64,000 nucleotides of DNA from Mycolicibacterium sarraceniae (lineage in GTDB: Bacteria > Actinomycetota > Actinomycetes > Mycobacteriales > Mycobacteriaceae): positions 3,968,001 to 4,032,000 of the forward strand of contig NZ_AP022595.1 of NCBI RefSeq assembly GCF_010731875.1. Reading direction: 5' to 3'. Shown here in pieces: positions 53,229 through 59,951 of the stretch. The notes under the pieces are model-generated. The model was not told where the DNA came from. It made no database searches and saw only the letters and a list, made by a program, of their open reading frames with translations. Numbering within the stretch: position 1 is the first letter of the stretch; each line of letters opens with the position of its first letter. The translations under genes and the position numbers were made by a program.

Positions 53229-53363
53229 CGCTCTCAAGTCTTCCCGGATTTCATCCGGCACTCTCATATCATCTTGGAATTCTCGGCCTCATCCCGTCCG
53301 GAACTATTTGAGGGCGCGCTGGTGAGCACTCCCCCGCACTCTCAGATATTTCCGGATCGGACA
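53229..53363 (-). repeat. right end of element 2 with TnsB-type sites
   Basis: Read inward from 53,363: TGTCCGATCC, then repeats GGAAATATCTGAGAGTG (53,337-53,356), TTCCAAGATGATATGAGAGT (53,259-53,279) and ATCCGGGAAGACTTGAGAGC (53,229-53,249). One site in the opposite sense, TCCGGAACTATTTGAG, is at 53,297-53,312. They share TCCGGnA-n-TAT-n-TGAGAGTG with the left end. Confidence 0.8.
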
Positions 53364-53368
53364 CTTTT
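53364..53368. repeat. target-site duplication CTTTT, right copy
   Basis: Matches 35,239-35,243 and directly follows the terminal ACA of the right end. Confidence 0.85.
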
Positions 53369-53373
53369 GGGGC

Positions 53374-53415
53374 TGTCCGATCCGGAACTAGTTAGATCCG
53401 GCACTGATAGAGATG
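53374..53415 (+). repeat. solo left end of a related Tn7-like element
   Basis: TGTCCGATCCGGAACTAGTT is identical to the first 20 bases of element 2's left end, and ATCCGGCACTGATAGAGATG follows as a second degenerate site. It lies 10 bases outside the right terminus of element 2 and points away from it. No tns genes follow, so it is the remnant of another insertion at the same place. Confidence 0.72.
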
Positions 53416-53550
53416 CGCAGGCGCCTCGAGGCTGATCGACGCAAGTTCCCGTCATCTGATTGATTCCTGCTGGACGGAATGCCCGAGTTGCGACTCGACG
53501 CGCTACAGCTCGAACCCTGTTGAGCACGCACCGGTACCAGTAAAACGGTT

Positions 53551-53575
53551 ATTCCGTATTGCGGTAATACTGCAC
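53551..53575. promoter_or_regulatory. operator-like palindrome before the AbrB/RelE-like pair
   Basis: GTATTGCGGTAATAC (53,556-53,570) is a palindrome with 5-bp arms around GCGGT, about 25 bases before the antitoxin start. Its place suits autorepression by the antitoxin. Confidence 0.4.
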
Positions 53576-53593
53576 TCGTGTGAAGATGATCGT

Positions 53594-53905
53594 ATGGCGT
53601 TCCGTGGGTATGTAACTGTTCAGTCCAGAGGAGTTGTGGCGTTGCCGGTCGAGGTGCGTCGCAGGCTGCACCTCGACGAACCAGGCGCACAGGTTGAAAT
53701 CGTCGAGCGCAGCGACGGAGTGTTGGAACTCAGGCCCGCATTGCCTATTCCGGCCGATCAGCGATGGTTCTGGACCCAACGGTGGCAGCAGCGGGAGCGC
53801 GAGGTGGACAGCCATGTCGCCGCGGGTGAGGTTTCGGTGCACCGTGACGGTGACGCGTTACTGGAACACCTCGGCCAGCTCGACGCGCACGCAGACGGCC
53901 AATGA
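53594..53905 (+). CDS. AbrB/MazE-like antitoxin
   Basis: A 103-residue protein. The N-terminal 45 residues are a SpoVT-AbrB swapped-hairpin domain: GYVTVQSRGVVALPVEVRRR and LHLDEPGAQVEIVERSDGVL. The C-terminal half (WFWTQRWQQREREVDSHVAA, then GEVSVHRDGDALLEHL) is the toxin-binding tail seen in such antitoxins, with the G-E-V-S-V-H/F-x-D motif. The stop overlaps the toxin start by ATGA. It should bind the palindrome upstream and repress the pair. Confidence 0.82.
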   Translation: MAFRGYVTVQSRGVVALPVEVRRRLHLDEPGAQVEIVERSDGVLELRPALPIPADQRWFWTQRWQQREREVDSHVAAGEVSVHRDGDALLEHLGQLDAHADGQ

Positions 53906-54213
53906 GGTATGAAACCACCCCTGCCTTCGACGCAGATTTCAAACGGCTCAAGCCCGAACATCGAGCGGCATTCCGAGAGGCACTGAAGGCCAAGTTCATA
54001 CCCGCATGCGCGGCACTGGAAGTCGATCCTGCAGCAGTCTGGCCGAAAGGGCTGCGGGTGAAATCCGTCCAAGGCGCCCCAGGCGTGTTGGAGATGACGT
54101 GGTCGTTTGCGAGCCCTGACGGCCGGGCGACCTTCGAACTTGTCACCGTCGACGAGCAGCTGCGATGCCGCTGGCGTCGGGTCGGTGACCATGACGTCTT
54201 CAAAGATCCGTAG
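53902..54213 (+). CDS. RelE-like toxin
   Basis: A 103-residue protein overlapping the antitoxin gene by 4 bases. It has the RelE/ParE fold signs: MRYETTPAFDADFKRLKPEH at the start, then LRVKSVQGAPGVLEMTWSFA and a C-terminal LRCRWRRVGDHDVFKD with Arg and His/Asp at places used for mRNA cleavage in RelE. It probably cleaves mRNA on the ribosome and is kept in check by the AbrB-like partner. The frame is complete. Confidence 0.78.
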   Translation: MRYETTPAFDADFKRLKPEHRAAFREALKAKFIPACAALEVDPAAVWPKGLRVKSVQGAPGVLEMTWSFASPDGRATFELVTVDEQLRCRWRRVGDHDVFKDP

Positions 54214-54224
54214 CGCCTCCACCT

Positions 54225-54610
54225 GGAAACAGATCACCATCAGCGCTGACACCGTGAGCATCGACCTGGCTGGGACGCCGATCGAGCTCCCGCCTCCGCT
54301 GGATGAACCGGTTCGCGCGCTGGCGGCGAGCAATTACAACAACCGGACCGCGGCACATCCCAACTCGCCTTGGGTATTTCCTCGTGGATAGCGCCCAGGG
54401 ATGCATGTCACGCCGACACACCTGCGTAACCATCTGCGGATCAGTCGTCCCCAACACTCGAAGCACGCCTAGGCACACTCAACGAACTCACACAGACCAC
54501 CCCGATCGCCATCCTCGCCGAAACTCTCGGCGACAGCCCTCAAACGCTCGAAGCCCAAGCCCGAGCGCACGGTGTCCGATTCGGCCGTCCGGGACTACGG
54601 GCGAATGTCG
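54225..54610 (+). pseudogene. site-specific recombinase C-terminal remnant
   Basis: One frame gives TVSIDLAGTPIELPPPLDEP and VRALAASNYNNRTAAHPNSP, then WVFPRG and a stop; a shifted frame continues GMHVTPTHLRNHLRISRPQH, and TTPIAILAETLGDSPQTLEA follows in a third. This series resembles the C-terminal half of mycobacterial phage-type integrases without clear catalytic tyrosine. Frame breaks and missing N-terminus mark it as decayed. Confidence 0.4.
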
Positions 54611-54699
54611 AAATTCGGCCTCGCGGGCTTTCGATTTCAGGCAGAGAATAAGCCTCCGTGCAGCAGTCAAAGAGGTAGGTCAGCCCCTCCTAGCGCGAC

Positions 54700-54714
54700 A
54701 CGCGTATATAGCGT
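54700..54714. promoter_or_regulatory. operator-like palindrome before the DUF2384-like antitoxin
   Basis: ACGCGTATATAGCGT has 4-bp ACGC/GCGT arms around TATATA-rich centre, 24 bases upstream of the start codon, in the place expected for the antitoxin's own operator. Confidence 0.38.
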
Positions 54715-54737
54715 ATCCTGCAGAGGTGGGCTCTTTC

Positions 54738-55454
54738 ATGATTGTAGAGCGCGCAGCGGTGGGTCAGCAGACGCGCCCCTTGCCCGACGATCTGCCATGG
54801 GATATTCGTGGACGCGAGCAGCTCGAGAGTGCGCTTCAAGATGCTGGCTTGGCCGTCGTCGCGGTCGGACGCGTCGACGACACTGTCGACCCGGCACCGG
54901 CGGTAGGTCTCGTCGATAAGGCTCGGCTTCGCGCCGAGTTGGAGGCACTAGTCAACCAAGCCGACGAATCTGAACGGGCACGCTTGGAGGCTGCGGCGAC
55001 TGGAGCGCCACGCGATGGCCTCGATGAACGCTTTTGGGGGCCGGCACCGGACTCAGTGGCCGTCACCGAGGCGGTGGTCGCTGACCTCACCGATCAATTC
55101 GCGCAGCGCCGCCAGCTCGCCGCCAACAGCATTGGCAGACAAGCTGCTGCGCAGCTGCTTTCCATCAGTCCGCAAAGCGTCACCGACAAGCTCGAATCGC
55201 GAAAACTGGTCGGTATCAAAGTGGGTAGAGAATGGCGGCTCCCCCGATGGCAATTCAACCCGGACAACGTGACCGGTGCCTTACCAGATCTCGACGTCCT
55301 GCAGTCGTCGTTTCCCGGTGGACCGGTCAGCCTGTCGCGGTGGATCATGCACCCCAACATCGAGTTTGATGGGCGTACCCCGCGTGACGAACTGGTCGCC
55401 CACGGTAGCGCATCGGTCATCAAGGTCGCACAAGCGCTTACTGCAGCCGGATGA
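54738..55454 (+). CDS. Xre/MbcA/ParS-like (DUF2384-type) antitoxin
   Basis: A protein of 238 residues from the ATG at 54,738; a GTG four codons upstream is possible, while the longer upstream frame is the decayed recombinase. The middle has a helix-turn-helix (RQAAAQLLSISPQSVTDKLE, then SRKLVGIKVGREWRLPRWQF) and the end (SLSRWIMHPNIEFDGRTPRD, then ELVAHGSASVIKVAQALTAA) is the toxin-binding helix bundle of the MbcA/ParS group. It overlaps a truncated RES toxin gene by ATGA. The antitoxin looks intact though its toxin is not. Confidence 0.75.
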   Translation: MIVERAAVGQQTRPLPDDLPWDIRGREQLESALQDAGLAVVAVGRVDDTVDPAPAVGLVDKARLRAELEALVNQADESERARLEAAATGAPRDGLDERFWGPAPDSVAVTEAVVADLTDQFAQRRQLAANSIGRQAAAQLLSISPQSVTDKLESRKLVGIKVGREWRLPRWQFNPDNVTGALPDLDVLQSSFPGGPVSLSRWIMHPNIEFDGRTPRDELVAHGSASVIKVAQALTAAG

Positions 55455-55650
55455 TCAGACGGCTACGGCCACCGGCGCGGCCGCTGCCGACCGTAGACAA
55501 AGATGCGACCTGGTGCTGGGAACCGCCCGATGCCGCGGTGCGCTGGGAATGGTGCCGCGTTTATCACCAGGACGAATACGCGGCTGACGGTGCGGCCTTT
55601 CGCCAATTCGGGCCGCAAGCCCGTTTGGACCACCATCACGCTGCCGATCC
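55451..55650 (+). pseudogene. RES-domain toxin, N-terminal remnant
   Basis: The frame from the ATG overlapping the antitoxin stop reads WEWCRVYHQDEYAADGAAFR and QFGPQARLDHHHAADPRG, like the opening of RES toxins (compare WWRVHRTTGAHVLGWKAFRE, the opening at 28,300 in this window). It ends at residue 69, where HAD-phosphatase sequence starts in another frame. The RES catalytic core is gone, leaving an orphan antitoxin. Confidence 0.55.
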
Positions 55651-55907
55651 ACGTGGGTGATCGGCTCGATAACGACATACTTCCCGCCCGGGCGATCGGA
55701 ATGCGCACGGTGTTCATCCGACGCGGACCATGGGGCCACATTCACGCTCTTAAAGATGAAGTGGCACTCGCCGATCTGCGGGTGAATTCGCTGCAAGAAT
55801 TGGCTACGTATTTCGGCGCGACCACAGCTGATCGTGCATCGAATGGTTTCGACATGACGGACTATTCCGGCAGGCTAAGACTTGAAACCCCTTGCTCACA
55901 GCCGTAA
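55651..55907 (+). pseudogene. HAD-superfamily hydrolase, C-terminal fragment
   Basis: From about 55,650 the frame reads HVGDRLDNDILPARAIGMRT and VFIRRGPWGHIHALKDEVAL, ADLRVNSLQELATYF. The G-D-x-x-x-N-D motif is the last catalytic motif of HAD phosphatases and the rest is the family's end. The N-terminal catalytic aspartate part is absent; the fragment is fused to the RES remnant, so a deletion joined two genes. Confidence 0.6.
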
Positions 55908-56073
55908 CGTGTGCACACGGGTTCGATGTGACCTGCCGCCCGCGCCGAGACATCGGTCAGGTGAATACATCGGGTTCGGTCACCATCGCACTTGTCTACG
56001 AGCAACGGTGCCTCGACAGCTCAGCAACGCGGGCACTGAATTGCACACCGGCACCGGAACCGTAGGTGAAGTG

Positions 56074-56598
56074 ATGGACATGACCATTAACGACGCAAAA
56101 CGCGCAGCCCGCGTACTCCGCGACCAACTGCCTGACATCAATCTCACGCATTCCAAAGCGCTCGAGATCGTGGCCCAACAGCTCGGCTTCCGCGACTGGA
56201 ACACCGCCGTGGCGCGGCTTCCAAATTGGCAAGGCATGAGCGCCCCGGTACCTGTGCTCCGTAGCCTCGATGAGGCCCGTGCCCGCGAGTTCTACATCGA
56301 CTACCTTCACTTCAGCGTCGAATGGGAACATCGTTTCGATTACGCCCAGTCGATCCTCTACATTCGCTTGCGTCGCGATCAGTTCGTCCTCGATTTGTCT
56401 GAGCACCACGGGGACGGCACCCCCGGATCGACGGTCTGGGTACCCGTCAGCGACGTCACCGCGTTGCACACGGAACTCCACGCCACCGGATACGACCGGA
56501 TGAACCCCGGCATCGAGGTCGACTCACCGGGCGGCCCAACCATGGAAGTCATCGACCCGTTCTCCAACACAATCCGCTTTTGCCAGACCACACCATAG
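56074..56598 (+). CDS. glyoxalase-superfamily protein
   Basis: A 174-residue protein from the ATG at 56,074 (MDMTINDAKRAARVLRDQLP); upstream in-frame codons have no similarity. The N-terminal 50 residues, with SKALEIVAQQLGFRDWNTAV, form a helical domain found before bleomycin-resistance-like domains. The rest is one glyoxalase/BRP domain: VLRSLDEARAREFYIDYLHF, VLDLSEHHGDGTPGSTVWVP and GGPTMEVIDPFSNTIRFCQ with its His and Glu positions. It may bind a small molecule or detoxify an electrophile; which is unknown. Confidence 0.75.
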   Translation: MDMTINDAKRAARVLRDQLPDINLTHSKALEIVAQQLGFRDWNTAVARLPNWQGMSAPVPVLRSLDEARAREFYIDYLHFSVEWEHRFDYAQSILYIRLRRDQFVLDLSEHHGDGTPGSTVWVPVSDVTALHTELHATGYDRMNPGIEVDSPGGPTMEVIDPFSNTIRFCQTTP

Positions 56599-57177
56599 AG
56601 CCGCAGTTGGCGGGGCCGATCCTCAACACGGCCCCGTCAACCATCGGCTCCCGAATGCCTCCAATTTCGCGGGCACCAATGGCCATCTGTATCAGATTAA
56701 GTGAGAAAGAATAGCCATCAGAGTTCTCATCCAATCTGATGCACCGCAGGTCAACGCATTGTTCTTGTATCAGCTCGAATGAGAACGGACAGCCGTGCGG
56801 ATGCCTGTCCGTTCTCACCGCAGTTGGGGCATTCTCATTGAATCTGGGGCAACGGGCTTGGCGTTCATGCGTGCTGACGGCGGTGTCGGCTGGGCAGGTC
56901 GTAGCGAGTGTTGTGAACTTGGAGTTCAGCACCCGGGTTGTGGAGCAGAGCCAGTATAGCGACGTGCTCGGCGTGGACGTCTGGCTCCATGCGAAGCGCA
57001 GTAGGGCCGCCCGCTGACAGCGCTCGCAGGCGAGACTGATAGTCGCGCAATCTTCTGCGGACCTAACCGGCTCGGGACGCTCCGCCGACGGTGGTCGCGG
57101 CCCGCACACGTTACGGCACGCGCATCGCCAGTTATTTGGGTCGTATCCGATACCAAATATAGGACTAGCATTGACCC
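56599..57177. other. noncoding region with repeat cluster
   Basis: About 580 bases without a convincing gene. The left part holds the repeat cluster at 56,688-56,848. The right edge is the promoter of the YefM/RelE-type pair, with GTATCCGATAC (57,145-57,155) and TACCAAATA close to the start. Confidence 0.45.
56688..56848. repeat. cluster of about 20-bp direct and inverted repeats
   Basis: Five related sequences with consensus TGTATCAGATTnnnTGAGAAC: TGTATCAGATTAAGTGAGAA at 56,688 (plus), TGCATCAGATTGGATGAGAA at 56,724-56,743 (minus), TGTATCAGCTCGAATGAGAA at 56,766 (plus), CCCCAACTGCGGTGAGAAC at 56,810-56,828 (minus) and CCCAGATTCAATGAGAAT at 56,831-56,848 (minus). This looks like the end of a transposon or a protein-binding array. 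No tns gene is adjacent. Confidence 0.55.
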
Positions 57178-57459
57178 ATGCGGATACTGCCGATTTCTCA
57201 GGTGAAAAGCAAGATCAACGAGTACGTCGATGCTGTCGCCGAGACGCGTGACCAGATCACCATCACCAAGAACGGTTCGCCAGCGGCCGTACTCATCGGT
57301 GTTGATGAGTGGGAGTCGATCAAGGAAACGCTGTACTGGCTCTCTCAGCCCGGAATCACCGAGTCGGTGGCCGAATCAGAGGCCGACGTCGCCGCGGGGC
57401 GCACGTTCGGTGAAGACGAGATTCGCGCGGCGTACCACGCGCCTCGGCGACCACGCTGA
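57178..57459 (+). CDS. Phd/YefM-type antitoxin
   Basis: A 93-residue protein. The N-terminal MRILPISQVKSKINEYVDAV and QITITKNGSPAAVLIGVDEW are the YefM DNA-binding fold, and the end (ESEADVAAGRTFGEDEIRAA) is the toxin-binding tail. It precedes a RelE-type toxin by one base and should repress the pair through upstream palindromes. Confidence 0.86.
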   Translation: MRILPISQVKSKINEYVDAVAETRDQITITKNGSPAAVLIGVDEWESIKETLYWLSQPGITESVAESEADVAAGRTFGEDEIRAAYHAPRRPR

Positions 57460-57460
57460 G

Positions 57461-57739
57461 ATGGAATCCGACGCTGACTACGCGACGCGGTTCACAGCCT
57501 CGGCTCGGCGCGATCTGGACAAACTCCCGCCGCGGATTCTCGCAGCCGTGATCGAGTTCGCGTTTGGAGATCTGGCACGAGCTCCCCGTCTGGTTGGGAA
57601 GCCGCTGCGCGGCGACCTCGTCGGTCAGCACAGTGCCCGGCGAGGCCCCTACCGCCTCCTCCTCCGCATCGACGACACGACCAAAACCGTCTGGGTGCAC
57701 CGCGTCGACCACCGCTCAGACATCTACCGGACGCCCTAA
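57461..57739 (+). CDS. RelE/ParE-family toxin
   Basis: A 92-residue protein starting one base after the antitoxin stop. RelE features: TRFTASARRDLDKLPPRILA at the start, PRLVGKPLRGDLVGQHSARR in the middle and YRLLLRIDDTTKTVWVHRVD near the end, with the HRxDIYR-like end HRSDIYRTP. RelE cleaves ribosome-bound mRNA. The pair is complete and probably functional. Confidence 0.86.
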   Translation: MESDADYATRFTASARRDLDKLPPRILAAVIEFAFGDLARAPRLVGKPLRGDLVGQHSARRGPYRLLLRIDDTTKTVWVHRVDHRSDIYRTP

Positions 57740-58215
57740 AGCTGAGCGACGGGTGACCGGGCGGACCAGCGCCGCCAGCGCCAACCCCACCTGGCCGCCC
57801 CCACCGCAGTCACCCGAGTGCGATGCGCCGTCGCCGGCGAAGCCTGCCGCCCACGGCGCGTCCATTGACGACGATATGGACCCGATGGATCAGCAAGCGC
57901 CGCGCCCTTGGCGAACCTCATCTTGACCGCGTTCTTGTACGTCTCCCCCGGCGCAGATCATGCCGGCACGCGACCACACCGGCACGCCACGCCATCTCCA
58001 CTCTTCGACCCGTTGTGAGGCGGTGATGTCGTCGTCGTCCTTACACCCATGTAGCCATAGACGCGAACGATTTTGTATTCCGTGACTGAGAAGAGTATCT
58101 TTTCCCGCGGCCCAGAATCGTTCCGGAAAGCCTGAAGATGCGTACTCATTACCGAACTCGCGGCTTCTCTACTCGTCCGCAACGGGGTCTTCGCACCCAT
58201 TCCCTGCTCCGGCCG
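57740..58215. other. no gene seen
   Basis: About 475 bases with no supported coding frame, repeat or RNA. The right part is less GC-rich near 58,050-58,100 and may hold the promoter of the HicB-like gene. Confidence 0.4.
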
Positions 58216-58401
58216 ATGGCCGGCCAATGCTTCGAGATCGAGATTCGGTTCGACACCAACCGATGGGTGATCCTGATTCCCGAAATCAACGATGCCACTG
58301 AGGCGACCGCGCGCGACAAGGTCGAACTGGCCGCCCGCGAATGCATCGCCACCCGCACCGGCATCCCGATCGGATACATCTCCGTCTGGGTTCGCGACTG
58401 A
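58216..58401 (+). CDS. HicB-like antitoxin-type small protein
   Basis: A 61-residue protein from the ATG at 58,216; longer frames upstream have no similarity. FEIEIRFDTNRWVILIPEIN then DATEATARDKVELAARECIA and TRTGIPIGYISVWV match the short HicB-like fold (beta-beta-alpha-beta with W-x-x-x-I-P-E-I). No HicA partner is next to it. It may be an orphan antitoxin or a regulator. Confidence 0.6.
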   Translation: MAGQCFEIEIRFDTNRWVILIPEINDATEATARDKVELAARECIATRTGIPIGYISVWVRD

Positions 58402-58440
58402 CCCCAGTCCCGTTGTCTCACAACGGTTGAGCTCGACTCC

Positions 58441-58696
58441 TCAGCGGGTTGAGGGCCGGAACAACGGAACCCACACCCTGGTGTCCTCCGCGCCCGACAA
58501 TCCCGTCCAATCCTCGAAGAACGCCTCTACCGCGAGCCCGATGCGCAGGTCCTCAGGTTCGACATCCACCACATTGGTGATCAGCCGCACGTCGGGTTCC
58601 TCAGCGATCTCGACGATCGCGACGATGTGGGGCGGCTCGAATCCCGGAATCCACGGTTGCCGGTCAACGCTGAAAGGGTCTGGCTGAATCGCGAGC
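58441..58696 (-). pseudogene. Zn-ribbon/OB-fold (DUF35) protein, C-terminal fragment
   Basis: On the minus strand the frame reads IQPDPFSVDRQPWIPGFEPP and HIVAIVEIAEEPDVRLITNV, then VDVEPEDLRIGLAVEAFFED and VWVPLFRPSTR before the stop. This is the OB-fold half of DUF35 proteins, partners of thiolases and acyl-CoA hydratases (ChsH2-like). The zinc-ribbon half is missing and a stop lies just upstream, so it is a remnant. Confidence 0.6.
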
Positions 58697-58779
58697 TAGA
58701 GGACCAAAAAGATGTCCGACGATGCCGAACACCAGGCACATCGCCTGAACCTTCACATACACCAGGAACGTCTCCATCA

Positions 58780-59625
58780 TCACTCGCCGGTGGCGACGGG
58801 CCGGTCCGGATCCGAACTCCACTGCGACCAGGATCCGGGGAACAGCGCTGCGTCCCGACCGGCCGCGGTCAACGCCGCGACGGCGACGGCCGCGGTGATC
58901 CCCGAGCCGCAGTAGACGCCAATCGGGGTGTCGGCGTCGACGGCGCGCTCGCCGAGGAACTTGTCGACCACGGCGTCGGCGACGAACGTCTCGTCGCCGG
59001 CGAGCAGCGCCGTGCTGGGCAGGTTCCGCGCCCCGGGGATGTGGCCGGCGACCGGGTCGACCGGCTCGACCTCGCCCCGGAACCGTTCCGGTGCGCGGGC
59101 GTCAAGCAGCGGGCCGCGGTCGAGTTCGTCGGCCGTCAGGGTCGGCATCGCGCCCGCGTACAAATCCTGGTGGGTGACGGTGATGTCGCCGGGTGCTGGA
59201 TCGACTGGACCTATTTCGATGGCACCGCCGGCGGCCTTCCAAGCCGACCAGCCACCGTCGAGGATGCGCACATCAGGCAGGCCGGCCGCGGTCAGCACCC
59301 ACCAGGCCCGCGCCGATCCGGCCCGGTTCCAGTCGTCGTAGACCACGACGGGAACGCCGCTGTGAATCCCCCAGCGCCGCGCAGCCTCCTGGACCGCAGC
59401 ACCTGACGGCAGTGGATGGCGGCCCCGGTCGGGCACGGTGTGGTCGGTCAGCTCGTCGTCCAACGACACGTACACCGCACCCGGCAGATGTCCCTGGAGG
59501 TAGTGCGCACGTCCATCGGGCTCGCTGAGGGTCCAGCGCACGTCCAGGACCGTCACCGAATCGCCGGCTGCCAGGTGGCTGACCAGTGCTCTGGCAGTTA
59601 TCAACACGTCCGCGCGACCTGCCAT
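58780..59625 (-). CDS. rhodanese-type sulfurtransferase (thiosulfate/3-mercaptopyruvate)
   Basis: A protein of 281 residues from the ATG at 59,625. Two rhodanese domains are seen: the first (VTVLDVRWTLSEPDGRAHYL, then GHLPGAVYVSLDDELTDH) is non-catalytic; the second has the active-site loop VYCGSGITAAVAV with the sulfur-carrying cysteine and LLDARAPERFRGEVEPVD. CGSGIT is the form found in SseA-like 3-mercaptopyruvate sulfurtransferases. It moves sulfur to cyanide or thiols in the cytoplasm. Confidence 0.85.
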   Translation of the reverse strand: MAGRADVLITARALVSHLAAGDSVTVLDVRWTLSEPDGRAHYLQGHLPGAVYVSLDDELTDHTVPDRGRHPLPSGAAVQEAARRWGIHSGVPVVVYDDWNRAGSARAWWVLTAAGLPDVRILDGGWSAWKAAGGAIEIGPVDPAPGDITVTHQDLYAGAMPTLTADELDRGPLLDARAPERFRGEVEPVDPVAGHIPGARNLPSTALLAGDETFVADAVVDKFLGERAVDADTPIGVYCGSGITAAVAVAALTAAGRDAALFPGSWSQWSSDPDRPVATGE

Positions 59626-59824
59626 CGAATCTCCGTTCCTTCCGTCACCGGCCACCGACGATCATGCCCCACTCATGGAGGCCCCGCTGCGCCAGGTAGT
59701 CAACCTGAGAATTGGCTTAATCGAGTAGTGCACTACGCGTGCGCGGGGGCACCGGCGCCCGATAGTTTGGCATCAACATCAGTCGCGACACGGGTTCCGC
59801 AGGGGGTGCCGGAATCGCCTGGTG

Positions 59825-59857
59825 GCCCGCACCACGACTGGGGGGTGTGGTGCGGGC
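59825..59857. terminator. strong GC-rich hairpin
   Basis: GCCCGCACCAC (59,825-59,835) pairs perfectly with GTGGTGCGGGC (59,847-59,857). It is followed 12 bases later by a second hairpin. It lies in the spacer between divergent genes, so it is not an ordinary gene-end terminator. Confidence 0.5.
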
Positions 59858-59869
59858 ACAGGCGGCGCT

Positions 59870-59893
59870 GGGGAAGGCTTCACAACCTTCCCC
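59870..59893. terminator. second hairpin upstream of the P1 peptidase gene
   Basis: GGGGAAGG (59,870-59,877) and CCTTCCCC (59,886-59,893) form a perfect 8-bp stem with an 8-base loop, 58 bases before the peptidase start. It may end a transcript or act in the leader of the peptidase mRNA. Confidence 0.45.
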
Positions 59894-59951
59894 GGCGTCC
59901 GTTGTCATTTCTGGGTAGAAACCCCCTGCGGGCCGACAGTAAGGTCGGCCG

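Larger units (their letters stand above)
35244..53363 (+). mobile_element. Tn7-like transposon, 18,120 bp, with defence-type cargo (element 2)
   Basis: Ends match as inverted repeats: TGTCCGATCCGGAACTAGTT at 35,244 and, read inward on the other strand, TGTCCGATCCGGAAATATCT from 53,363. Both begin with TGT, carry several about 20-bp repeats and are flanked by CTTTT. Inside are tyrosine recombinase, tnsA, tnsB, tnsC, tniQ, a small gene broken by an IS, nested IS3- and IS4-family elements, a second right-end copy (45,978-46,038) and the sacsin-like/HEPN-helicase pair. The duplication and the intact core genes suggest a recent insertion. No CRISPR array or Cas gene is seen, so this is not a CRISPR-associated transposon. 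Confidence 0.88.

Noticed and set aside
35244..53363. CRISPR-associated transposon
   Set aside because: No direct-repeat array with spacers and no Cas genes are present within the element, and TniQ is followed only by a small unknown gene.
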